Shown: in pieces, positions 18,747 through 26,282 of the stretch
How the letters are laid out: each line of letters begins with the position of its first letter
Position numbering within the stretch: position 1 is the first letter of the stretch
Source: Vagococcus salmoninarum
Lineage (GTDB): Bacteria; Bacillota; Bacilli; Lactobacillales; Vagococcaceae
Length of the DNA stretch: 64,000 nucleotides
Reading direction: 5' to 3'
Assembly: GCF_003987495.1 (NCBI RefSeq)
Contig: NZ_NGJU01000013.1
Coordinates: 34,621 to 98,620, forward strand
Program-made: the position numbers and the translations under genes
Notes under the pieces: generated by a model
Told to the model about the DNA's origin: nothing
The model's database searches: none
Seen by the model: the letters and a program-made list of their open reading frames with translations, nothing else

Positions 18747-19634
18747 ATGACTATTACTGAAGGCTACTTACCTTACTTAGGCTATCACACTTACTATCGC
18801 ATTATCGGCGATTTATCTTCTCCCAAAATCCCTTTATTACTATTACATGGTGGTCCTGGCTCGAGCCATAATTACTTTGAATTATTAGATTCATTAGCCG
18901 CTGAAGGACGTCCTTTAATTATGTACGATCAATTAGGTTGTGGCCTGTCAGCCACAGACTCACGCCCAGATTTATGGCATGCTGACACTTGGCTAAATGA
19001 ATTAATCGCCTTACGCCAACACTTAGACTTAGATAAGCTTCATCTCTTAGGTCAGTCTTGGGGTGGCATGATGGCAATTCAATACTTATGCGATTATCAG
19101 CCTACCGGCATTCAAAGTGTGATTCTTTCAAGTACTCTGCCAGCAGCCGAACTTTGGGATCAAGAGCAACACCGCTTAATTGCTTTAATGGCTGAAAGTG
19201 ACCAAGTCGCAATTGCCAAAGCCGAAGCTTCAGGTGATTTCTCTGACCCAGCTTACTTAGCAGCTAACGACCGCTTTATGACTCGTCATGTTGGCGACTT
19301 ACCAACGCCACAGTCGCCAGAGCCCTTGCGCCGACCAAAAGCTTCCGGTCGTGAGTCTTACGTGACTGCTTGGGGGCCAAATGAGTATAACCCACTGGGG
19401 ACTTTAAAAGGCTGGGATTATCGTTCAAAACTTAACTCAATCACTGTGCCAGCTTTAATTATTAGTGGTGCCGACGATTTAAGCACCCCTTTGATTGCTA
19501 AAACTATGGACGATTTACTTCCTAATAGTACATGGGAGCTTTTCGCCAAAAGCCGCCATATGCCTTTTGTCGATGAAACAGCTAACTATTTAGCTGTCTT
19601 AGAGGAATGGTTAACTGACAAAGATAACTTGTAA
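18747..19634 (+). CDS. Proline iminopeptidase (alpha/beta hydrolase, S33)
   Basis: A 295-residue cytosolic peptidase that removes N-terminal proline from peptides. LLLHGGPGSSH forms the oxyanion loop, GQSWGG holds the nucleophile Ser104, SGADDLSTP holds the acid and SRHMPFVDE the catalytic histidine. The length matches the PepI group of lactic acid bacteria, which use such enzymes for casein-type peptides. Other S33 hydrolases look similar, so substrate is probable rather than certain. RBS AGGAGG is 9 bases before the ATG. Confidence 0.85.
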   Translation: MTITEGYLPYLGYHTYYRIIGDLSSPKIPLLLLHGGPGSSHNYFELLDSLAAEGRPLIMYDQLGCGLSATDSRPDLWHADTWLNELIALRQHLDLDKLHLLGQSWGGMMAIQYLCDYQPTGIQSVILSSTLPAAELWDQEQHRLIALMAESDQVAIAKAEASGDFSDPAYLAANDRFMTRHVGDLPTPQSPEPLRRPKASGRESYVTAWGPNEYNPLGTLKGWDYRSKLNSITVPALIISGADDLSTPLIAKTMDDLLPNSTWELFAKSRHMPFVDETANYLAVLEEWLTDKDNL

Positions 19635-19640
19635 TAACTG

Positions 19641-19698
19641 GCTTTCTATTATTCTAAAGAGCAATGACTCTTAACATATAATAGGAAGCTTTTTTATT
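19641..19698 (+). terminator. Terminator of the iminopeptidase gene
   Basis: GCTTTCTATTAT pairs with ATAATAGGAAGC around an inner stem, then a T run. Confidence 0.8.
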
Positions 19699-19715
19699 TT
19701 TTTAGAGGTTATTAG

Positions 19716-19744
19716 TTGGCATCTAGCTAATCATCAGTCATACT
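19716..19744 (+). promoter_or_regulatory. Promoter of the DUF1538-PII operon
   Basis: TTGGCA, a 17-base spacer and CATACT, about 40 bases before the TTG start. Confidence 0.55.
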
Positions 19745-19784
19745 TAAAGTAGTACTCAAAGACATGAAAGGAGTTGCCGTTTAT

Positions 19785-21260
19785 TTGAACGTACTTGTAG
19801 AAAAATTTAAAGAAGTTTTATTTTCAGTCTTACCGATTACCTTGATTGTGATCTGTTTACACTTTACTATTGCACCACTCGAACCAACTCTCCTTTACCG
19901 CTTTTTAATAGGTGCAGGCTTAATCGTCCTCGGCTTAACAATTTTCTTGTTAGGAACAGACATTGGGATTACCCCCATCGGTACTCATTTAGGAAAAGGA
20001 ATCGGCCGTAAGAAAAAAGTGCCAATTATTATTGGTTCAGGTATTATCCTCGGTTTCTTTATTTCCATTGCCGAACCGGATTTACAAATTTTGTCTAAAC
20101 AAGTCGCCATGGTGACTGACAACTTAATTTCCAGTACGAGTATTTTGATTTACGTCTCTATTGGGATTGCTATTATGATGACTATTGGTCTCTTACGAGT
20201 CGTTTTTAGCTTTTCTTTACGAACCTTGTTATTAATCATTTATGGTGGAATTTTTGCCCTATCGCTATTTGTTTCTAAAGACTTTCTCGCCATTGCTTTT
20301 GATGCCTCTGGTGCAACAACTGGTGCCTTAACGGTTCCCTTTATTCTTGCACTGTCACTAGGTGTTTCAACTTTGAAACGCAGTCATAAAGATTCGGAAG
20401 AAGACACTTTTGGCTTAGTGGCGATTTCCTCTTCAGGAGCGATTATCGCTGTCATGTTAATGAGTATTTTAGGTAAACAAGATTCTTTATCGGGCAGCTT
20501 GTCAATTGATCAAATCGATACTAGTTCCGTCTTAAGACCTTTTATGACGGCTCTCCCCCACATTACCCAAAATATTTTCATTGCCTTATGTCCAGTTGTT
20601 TTAATTTTCCTTGGCTATAATTACTTTGGCCTAAAGTTGCCGAAACAGAAATTACGGAAAATCATGATTGGTAGCTTTTATGTTTTCCTTGGTTTAGTCC
20701 TCTTTCTAGTTGGGGTCGATGCTGGTTTTATGGAAGTCGGCAGTGTCATCGGACATACTGTTGGTTCCTTAGACAGCAGCTTATATTTACTAGCTGTGGC
20801 TTTCATTCTTGGTTTAGTGACTATTTTAGCAGAGCCCGCCGTCTATGTTTTAACTCACCAAATTGAAACTGCTACAAACGGTTATGTTAAACGGAAAATT
20901 ATTTTAGTTGCCTTATCTTTAGGTGTCGGTTTAGCAGTCTTATTATCAGTCATTCGCATTTTAATTCCTGGTTTAGAGCTCTGGCATTTCTTATTACCAG
21001 GCTATATCATCTCTTTAGGTTTGATGTATGTCGTTCCTAACTTATTCGTAGGGATGGCCTTTGATGCTGGTGGCGTTGCTTCTGGACCTATGACAGCCAC
21101 CTTTATTCTAGCCTTTATTCAAGGAGCGGCAGAGGCAATCGATGGGGCTGATGTCTTATTAGAAGGCTTTGGAATGATTGCTATGGTTGCTATGATGCCA
21201 ATTATCACGTTGCAATTAGTCGGCTTTATGTATAAATTAAGTTCGCGGAAAGAAGGGTAA
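19785..21260 (+). CDS. DUF1538 integral membrane protein, duplicated
   Basis: A 491-residue protein with about 12-14 hydrophobic segments in two homologous halves. Each half has a similar set: a GxDxGxxxxGxxxG-like turn (GTDIGITPIGTHLG, GVDAGFMEVGSVIG), an acidic EPDLQIL/EPAVYVL motif, and an AFDASGATTGALT/AFDAGGVASGPMT motif. I choose the TTG at 19785 because AAAGGAG lies 11 bases upstream; the ATG at 19764 is upstream of that site and has none of its own. The PII-like gene follows after 4 bases. This suggests a transporter gated by a PII-type sensor. The substrate is unknown. Confidence 0.85.
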   Translation: MNVLVEKFKEVLFSVLPITLIVICLHFTIAPLEPTLLYRFLIGAGLIVLGLTIFLLGTDIGITPIGTHLGKGIGRKKKVPIIIGSGIILGFFISIAEPDLQILSKQVAMVTDNLISSTSILIYVSIGIAIMMTIGLLRVVFSFSLRTLLLIIYGGIFALSLFVSKDFLAIAFDASGATTGALTVPFILALSLGVSTLKRSHKDSEEDTFGLVAISSSGAIIAVMLMSILGKQDSLSGSLSIDQIDTSSVLRPFMTALPHITQNIFIALCPVVLIFLGYNYFGLKLPKQKLRKIMIGSFYVFLGLVLFLVGVDAGFMEVGSVIGHTVGSLDSSLYLLAVAFILGLVTILAEPAVYVLTHQIETATNGYVKRKIILVALSLGVGLAVLLSVIRILIPGLELWHFLLPGYIISLGLMYVVPNLFVGMAFDAGGVASGPMTATFILAFIQGAAEAIDGADVLLEGFGMIAMVAMMPIITLQLVGFMYKLSSRKEG

Positions 21261-21264
21261 TTTT

Positions 21265-21933
21265 ATGGAAGAGTTAGTTTTACCGGAAAACCGTTACGAA
21301 GCTCTCTGTTTTATCTTAAATGCTAATGTTGGTAGTCGCGTGCTGCAATACGCTAAACAAATTGGAAGTTCAGGTGGCACGATTATTTACGGAAACGGGA
21401 CAATTAATAACAGTATTCTTAAAATGTTTGGCTTAGAAGACGTTCGGAAAGAGTTAGTCATTATGGCAATTCCTAGTTCTTTAAAAGCTGTGATCATTGA
21501 AACCATCGGCAAAAAACTCAAGTTAGAAAAAGCCAATAATGGGATTTCTTTTAGTTTACCGATTACGAATATTATCGGTAATCGAAAATGTCAGTATCAC
21601 AAAGCACCACTTTCAAGAAAGGAGGAATCACTGATGCACCAAGCAATCATCACAATTGTTGATCAAGGTCAAGCTGAAGAAGTCATTGATGCAGCTGTCT
21701 CCGCTGGTTCCCAAGGTGGGACTGTCTTAAATGGTCGTGGTTCTGGCAGTCACGAAAAAGCTAAACTCTTTTCAATGGATGTCGAGCCAGAAAAAGAAAT
21801 TGTTTTAATTCTCTCCCAAAGTGACAGCACCGATGACATTGTTGCTGCGATTAATCAACAATTAAAAATTGAAGAACCTGGCAATGGGATTCTTTTCACC
21901 GTCGATTTAAGCAGTACCTTAGGATTGTTTTAA
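21265..21933 (+). CDS. Tandem PII-like signalling protein
   Basis: A 222-residue protein built from two PII-like ferredoxin folds in a row (about residues 1-105 and 118-222). Both halves have the glycine-rich T-loop-like turn (SSGGTIIYGNG, SQGGTVLNGRGSGS) and end in a matching NGISFSLPI/NGILFTVDL strand. Classical PII proteins are about 112 residues and trimeric, so this is an internal duplication. PII proteins bind adenine nucleotides and 2-oxoglutarate and control transporters. It is coupled to the DUF1538 gene, so it probably gates it (inference). Confidence 0.85.
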   Translation: MEELVLPENRYEALCFILNANVGSRVLQYAKQIGSSGGTIIYGNGTINNSILKMFGLEDVRKELVIMAIPSSLKAVIIETIGKKLKLEKANNGISFSLPITNIIGNRKCQYHKAPLSRKEESLMHQAIITIVDQGQAEEVIDAAVSAGSQGGTVLNGRGSGSHEKAKLFSMDVEPEKEIVLILSQSDSTDDIVAAINQQLKIEEPGNGILFTVDLSSTLGLF

Positions 21934-21944
21934 ATTTAATAATT

Positions 21945-22130
21945 GAAGGAGGTGTGACAAAAGTCGTTTAAATACAAGTAATTGGAAATAAATCCGAACA
22001 ATCAGTTCTTTTGATTGTACGGATTTATTGAAATTATCGTGCCTTCAAAGCTTTGCGCTTCAGCGCTTAGCATTTGTTGAGAACGAAGTTATTTGACTTT
22101 TGGAACCCGTTAATCAAATAACGTTCGTCA
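21945..22130. other. Highly structured intergenic element
   Basis: After the PII stop come a near-perfect Shine-Dalgarno motif AAGGAGGTG with no usable ORF and a set of stems: CAAAAGTC (21958-21965) with GACTTTTG (22095-22102), an 18-base hairpin with one mismatch (21987-22004/22012-22029), a GCGC-TTCA-GCGC hairpin (22050-22071), and a 14-base stem with one bulge (22083-22096/22114-22128). An independent terminator follows. It could be a 3' UTR RNA, a small RNA or a mobile repeat. I see no second copy in the window. Confidence 0.55.
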
Positions 22131-22137
22131 AAATCAA

Positions 22138-22171
22138 GGGACCGTCGACTACTGTCACGGTCCCTTTTTTT
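22138..22171 (+). terminator. Terminator after the structured element
   Basis: Eight-base arms GGGACCGT/ACGGTCCC and a run of seven T. Confidence 0.9.
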
Positions 22172-22189
22172 GATAGCTATTCAGCCAGC

Positions 22190-22254
22190 CCTTGATAAGA
22201 CAAGGATGCTTGCTTCTCAAGCAACCAGTTTAGCCAGGTGCTTGAGAAGCAAGC
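22190..22254. promoter_or_regulatory. Paired GCTTG-N5-CAAGC dyads upstream of XRE gene
   Basis: Two 15-base dyads, GCTTG-N5-CAAGC, lie at 22208-22222 and 22240-22254, centred 32 bases (three helical turns) apart. They are also inverted copies of each other (16-base perfect arms, 22208-22223 and 22239-22254). A weaker relative, CCTTG-N6-CAAGG, lies at 22190-22205. The array abuts the -35 of the regulator gene, as expected for autoregulation. Confidence 0.6.
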
Positions 22255-22283
22255 TTGGCTAATTAGTGTTAATCTAGTATAAA
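22255..22283 (+). promoter_or_regulatory. Promoter of the XRE regulator
   Basis: TTGGCT and TATAAA separated by exactly 17 bases, directly after the second dyad. Confidence 0.7.
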
Positions 22284-22304
22284 GAAGATGACAGGGGGAA
22301 CACC

Positions 22305-22745
22305 ATGGAATTTAGTAAACAAATCAAAAAAATTAGAACAGAAAAACAACTGACTCAGGAACAATTAGCTCAACAACTAAATGTTTCCCGCCAAACAATT
22401 TCCAGTTGGGAGAATAATCGCAACTTACCGGATTTGGAAATGGTCGTCAGTATCGCTAAATTATTCGGGATTTCCCTTGATCACTTGATTCTAGGAGATG
22501 AAGTTATGACAAAAAAATTAGTCCAAGACGCTAATGAAGTAAAAAAAGCCCGCATGAATTTAATGAGTATCGCACTCATCGTCACAGGGATATTGCTCTT
22601 TTTAGCCAAATCAATGATTGGGGTGACCGTTACGAAAGATGGTATCTTACAAGAACCTTTTTTCTTATTGCCACTTGGTTACTTATGTTTAGCCGGCGGT
22701 TTGATTTTAATTGGCGCCTCATTAATCAAGAAATTAAAAAAATAA
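22305..22745 (+). CDS. XRE-family regulator with C-terminal membrane helices
   Basis: A 146-residue protein. Residues 6-60 form a Cro/C1-type helix-turn-helix (LTQEQLAQQLNVSRQTISSW), followed by a short linker and two hydrophobic helices (about residues 84-103 and 118-138). This small membrane-tethered XRE layout is common in Firmicutes. RBS CAGGGGGA is 5 bases before the ATG. The dyads directly upstream are its likely operator. No target gene other than itself is adjacent, since the next gene points the other way. Confidence 0.85.
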   Translation: MEFSKQIKKIRTEKQLTQEQLAQQLNVSRQTISSWENNRNLPDLEMVVSIAKLFGISLDHLILGDEVMTKKLVQDANEVKKARMNLMSIALIVTGILLFLAKSMIGVTVTKDGILQEPFFLLPLGYLCLAGGLILIGASLIKKLKK

Positions 22746-22782
22746 GCAGGTGGGGATGACTGTCCCCCTGCTTATTTTTTAT
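22741..22782. terminator. Terminator between convergent genes
   Basis: AATAAGCAGGTGGGGA pairs with its complement TCCCCCTGCTTATT, T run after; the XRE stop is in the left arm. Confidence 0.85.
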
Positions 22783-22793
22783 TCCCTTAATGC

Positions 22794-23624
22794 TTAAATT
22801 CCTGGAAAGAGATAGTCACTTGCTTCGTAAAGCTCTAAAATCTCCCCTTCTTTGAACAGCCACTTTTGGCATAAGTCAAAATCTTCAACTTGATAATTCC
22901 CTTGTTCTTCAAAGACAAAGTGACTCATTCTATCGGCTAAGTCTTGGCTATAGCCAGCTATGTCACGGCAACAGCTTACTTTAGCACTTGGGCTTAGTTG
23001 ATTGAAATATTCTGCCGCTTCACTTAAAGCTAAATGAAAATTACGAACTGTTTGAGGATGCTCATCGATAAACTGACCAGCAAAACACCACATCACAAAA
23101 TAATGAGGAATGTCTTTGGAATGCCACAAAACCTCTCCTTGAAATTCAGTTAACACATCTGTAATAAAGGGTTCGATTGCGACTAACCCATTAATTTCTT
23201 TGTCACGCATTGCTTGAATCCGTTCAAAAGTATTATTTAGCCAGACTACTTGGGCCTTTTTTAGTTGGCCAGTTAAAAAATGTTCTTGAAAGAAACGGAA
23301 AAGCCCTTTACGATTGACCCCAATTTGCAAGGCTGTTTCTGCTGTTACGTCTTGGTTACCGACAATCTGAATGGTTCGTGTTAAGTTTGAAGTGATTTTA
23401 GCATACTTGCCATCTTTTAAATAATAAAAGAAAAAAGTCGTATCTCCCATCATTGCATCAACTTCCCCCGTCATAAATTCTGACTTGCCATTAAATTGAA
23501 AAGTCTCAGCTAAACGTAAATCAACTGTTACTTGCTGTTTTTTAAACATTCCTAGTTGATCAGCTAAAATTACTGGTAACACTAAAGGGTTTACTCGATT
23601 TTGATGTAGTTTAATTACAGCCAT
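22794..23624 (-). CDS. Cytosolic NMT1/THI5-like binding-fold protein
   Basis: A 276-residue protein with the periplasmic-binding-protein type 2 fold of the NMT1/THI5/SsuA group: an N-terminal LVLPVILADQLGMFKKQ stretch, GEVDAMMGDTT, and IEPFITDVL. It has no signal peptide and no lipobox, so it should stay in the cytosol. Soluble relatives of this fold can be enzymes (MqnA and MqnD in menaquinone synthesis, THI5 in thiamine synthesis). The ATG has AGGAG 7 bases upstream and overlaps the UbiA-like stop by 10 bases, so translation is coupled. It is the last gene of the six-gene operon. An enzymatic or ligand-sensing role is inference. Confidence 0.65.
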   Translation of the reverse strand: MAVIKLHQNRVNPLVLPVILADQLGMFKKQQVTVDLRLAETFQFNGKSEFMTGEVDAMMGDTTFFFYYLKDGKYAKITSNLTRTIQIVGNQDVTAETALQIGVNRKGLFRFFQEHFLTGQLKKAQVVWLNNTFERIQAMRDKEINGLVAIEPFITDVLTEFQGEVLWHSKDIPHYFVMWCFAGQFIDEHPQTVRNFHLALSEAAEYFNQLSPSAKVSCCRDIAGYSQDLADRMSHFVFEEQGNYQVEDFDLCQKWLFKEGEILELYEASDYLFPGI

Positions 23625-24580
23625 GTCACCACTCCTTGATTAATTAATAATAAAATTATAAAACAAACACTCATGACCGTATGAAAATGATAAATTAACA
23701 ACAATGGTCGCGGCCCGAACTCCCGACCCATAGCTGGATAGACTGCTTGAATTTTTACGTAATCACGATACCAACGTCGATAACCTTGTAAATAAAAGAT
23801 GCCACAGCCTAAGAAAAAGAGCCACCACGGAAGGGAAGTCAGACTGACAATTAGCCAAGCGATCACCACTGTAATAAATTCAGGAATAATGATTAATATT
23901 GACCGACGGAAACCGATCACATGGGGAAAGGTTCGCCGAATGCCTAAGTCTTTGTCATAGTCCCCTGTATTATTAGTAGACATTAAGAAAATAGTCAAAA
24001 CCATACTAATCCAAGCATAAGCAAAAATACTCAACGTTAAGTGACCTAACTGCAACCAACTAGATAAGAGAGCACTCAGCCCGCCAACGAATAACCCTGA
24101 AACAAACTCACCTACTGGGTATAAAATATACGGTTTCGGACCTAAAGAATAAGTTACAGCAGCCAGTAGTCCACATAAACCTAAAATAACTAATAACCAA
24201 GAGTGAGCCCACCAAGCTAATAAGAGACCAGACAAACCGCCAAGGCCCATCATTCCTAATAAGACTAAGATAGCATCGATTAAAGTAGCATCCCCTCGAA
24301 CTAAGCCTTCACTACCTAAATGTTCTGTAAAGGTTAATTCATTTTCTTCATTTTTCAAAAAAGCCCGAATTTCATTAGCTACATTTGCCACAATATTAAA
24401 AGCAAAGCCACAAATAAAGAAAAGGACTAAAGGAATCACTTTCAGTTCCCCTGCTAAGTAACTACCAAACAAGCCACCACTTAAGACTGGCAAGCCTGTG
24501 GCAAAGCCAGTCCTCACTTCCATGACTGTGTAAGCTCGCAAAGGAAAGCCCCAAGCCCATTTAATTAAGTCTTTGATCAC
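23615..24580 (-). CDS. UbiA-superfamily membrane prenyltransferase, atypical
   Basis: A 321-residue protein with about nine membrane helices. The MenA/UbiA layout is clear: a GLVRGDAT loop, YSLGPKPYILYPVGE, and the second aspartate motif NNTGDYDKD at residues 203-211. The first motif, normally NDxxDxxxD, reads NEIRAFLKNEE (69-79), so the expected aspartates are replaced. The family transfers prenyl chains to aromatic rings (menaquinone, ubiquinone, others). The start is a GTG that overlaps the permease stop by 4 bases, with AGGAGG 9 bases before it. Its place in an ABC-importer operon is unusual. Confidence 0.78.
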   Translation of the reverse strand: MIKDLIKWAWGFPLRAYTVMEVRTGFATGLPVLSGGLFGSYLAGELKVIPLVLFFICGFAFNIVANVANEIRAFLKNEENELTFTEHLGSEGLVRGDATLIDAILVLLGMMGLGGLSGLLLAWWAHSWLLVILGLCGLLAAVTYSLGPKPYILYPVGEFVSGLFVGGLSALLSSWLQLGHLTLSIFAYAWISMVLTIFLMSTNNTGDYDKDLGIRRTFPHVIGFRRSILIIIPEFITVVIAWLIVSLTSLPWWLFFLGCGIFYLQGYRRWYRDYVKIQAVYPAMGREFGPRPLLLIYHFHTVMSVCFIILLLINQGVVTWL

Positions 24581-25404
24581 CCTTTAACACCTCCTGCTGT
24601 TAATCCTGAAAAGATATATTTTTGTAAAAAGATGTACAGCACTACCATCGGAATCATACTAATGATAATACAGGCACAAATTACTTCCCATTGGGTTTGA
24701 TTTGGCCCAACAAAGCGGTAAATTGTCGTTGAAATCGTATTTAATTTTTCCCCAGGCATGTATAAGTAAGGCAAATAAAAATCATTGTAAATACTCATGA
24801 CTTTTAACATCACCACAGTGGCGGTAGCTGGTTTCATTAGTGGAAAAATCACTTGACGATAAATCGTTAAGTAACTGGCCCCTTCTAAAATCGCGGCTTT
24901 ATCAAATTCCACAGGGATTTTTTCTAGGGCTTGCAGATAAATATAAATCATCACGACGTCTGCCCCTAAATATAAAACAATCGGCGCCCAAATAGTATTA
25001 TACAAGTTTAAGCCGATCATTAACTTAAATGTGGCGATTTGGGAAACAGTCATTGGTACCATGGAAACGAGAAAGTAGGCGCCTAAAATTAATTTCTTAA
25101 ACTTGAAATTAAACCTGTTTAAGACATAGGCAACCATTGAGCCAATCACCACACTGCCACTAACACCAAACAATAGTAGTAAAAAAGTAACCCCAAAGCC
25201 TCGTAACATTTTTCCTTCAATAAAGGCTTGTTGATAATTAGACACGTTTAAGAAACTTGCTGGTAAGCCTAAGCCTGCCGTTGTTGAAAACTCACTATGA
25301 GTCATAAACGAACCAAATAAAATAATTAATAAGGGATAGAAGACAACTCCTAACCATAAAAACAAAGTGACGTATTTAACAAGTTTTTTTAACCCTTTTC
25401 TCAT
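24577..25404 (-). CDS. ABC importer permease, MalG type
   Basis: A 275-residue inner-membrane subunit with six helices and the EAA loop EGASYLTIYRQVIFPLMKP, which docks on the ATPase. This is the CUT1 (MalG/UgpE) family, usually sugar or glycerol-phosphate uptake. I choose the ATG at 25404, which overlaps the previous stop as ATGA with AAGGGAGG about 10 bases upstream; the longer frame to 25455 has no site. It pairs with the MalF-type gene upstream. Confidence 0.85.
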   Translation of the reverse strand: MRKGLKKLVKYVTLFLWLGVVFYPLLIILFGSFMTHSEFSTTAGLGLPASFLNVSNYQQAFIEGKMLRGFGVTFLLLLFGVSGSVVIGSMVAYVLNRFNFKFKKLILGAYFLVSMVPMTVSQIATFKLMIGLNLYNTIWAPIVLYLGADVVMIYIYLQALEKIPVEFDKAAILEGASYLTIYRQVIFPLMKPATATVVMLKVMSIYNDFYLPYLYMPGEKLNTISTTIYRFVGPNQTQWEVICACIIISMIPMVVLYIFLQKYIFSGLTAGGVKG

Positions 25405-26282
25405 CCTCGATGGCCCTCCCTTTGACTTACTTTTTTCTGAATAAGAGTCAGGCAAGCAATCATTAATGTTAGTAAGACCGAGAGACTTGCGGCCATGCCA
25501 AACTTTTTATTATCAAAGGCTAATTTCATCGTTTTGACTAATACAGTAGCTGTACCGTTAGAACCACTTAACATAATAAAGGGCAATTCAAAGACAGAGA
25601 CTACGCCAATTGTTAATAAAATAAGATCTAACTTGATGACTGTCGTAATATTCGGTAAAATAATCCACTTCACTTTTTGCCAAAAAGAAGCCCCTTCTAG
25701 TTCCGCTACTTTGTAATATTCTGGGGGAATCGTTTGGATGGCTGCTAAGTATAAGAGAAAACTCCGACCAATGTTTCGCCATAAGGAAATACTCGCTAAG
25801 GTTAGATTAGCTTTACTCGGGTCACCTAACCAATAACCGATTAAGTGACCTAAACCAAGTTGATTCAATAAACTATTAAAACCACCATCTGCTGAATAAA
25901 ACAAACGAAACATCATTGAAATCGCCACACTACTAATTAATAATGGCATAATAAAACTAGCTTTAAATAATGAACTGCCTTTCGTTTTAAAGGATAAGAT
26001 AATCGCAAAATACAGGGCTAAAATGATTTGAAGTACGCCTGACCCTAAATAATACAAATTGGTTTTAAAGATACTTATGTACGTTGGGTCCGTTAATATT
26101 TTGCGATAATTTTCTAAACCTAGCCACTCTTTCGCCGAACTAATGCCATTCCAATCAGTAAAACTAAGATAAACTAAATTAATGATTGGCCATAAGCCAA
26201 ATACTAACAAGAGCAGTAACGGAAAAAAGAGTAAGCTAATAATCACACGCCGCTCTTTGCTCCCATTGACTTTGCTATTCAT
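25401..26282 (-). CDS. ABC importer permease, MalF type
   Basis: A 293-residue CUT1 permease with six membrane helices. FTDWNGISS follows helix 1, and EGASFWQKVKWIILPNI is the EAA loop that contacts the ATPase. It lacks the large extra periplasmic loop of MalF itself. The ATG overlaps the stop of the binding-protein gene by 8 bases. It forms the channel with the MalG-type subunit. Confidence 0.85.
   Translation of the reverse strand: MNSKVNGSKERRVIISLLFFPLLLLLVFGLWPIINLVYLSFTDWNGISSAKEWLGLENYRKILTDPTYISIFKTNLYYLGSGVLQIILALYFAIILSFKTKGSSLFKASFIMPLLISSVAISMMFRLFYSADGGFNSLLNQLGLGHLIGYWLGDPSKANLTLASISLWRNIGRSFLLYLAAIQTIPPEYYKVAELEGASFWQKVKWIILPNITTVIKLDLILLTIGVVSVFELPFIMLSGSNGTATVLVKTMKLAFDNKKFGMAASLSVLLTLMIACLTLIQKKVSQREGHRG

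Noticed and set aside
22190-22254. The dyad pair as a transcription terminator
   Set aside because: No T run follows, and a promoter starts immediately after it. Operator use fits better.
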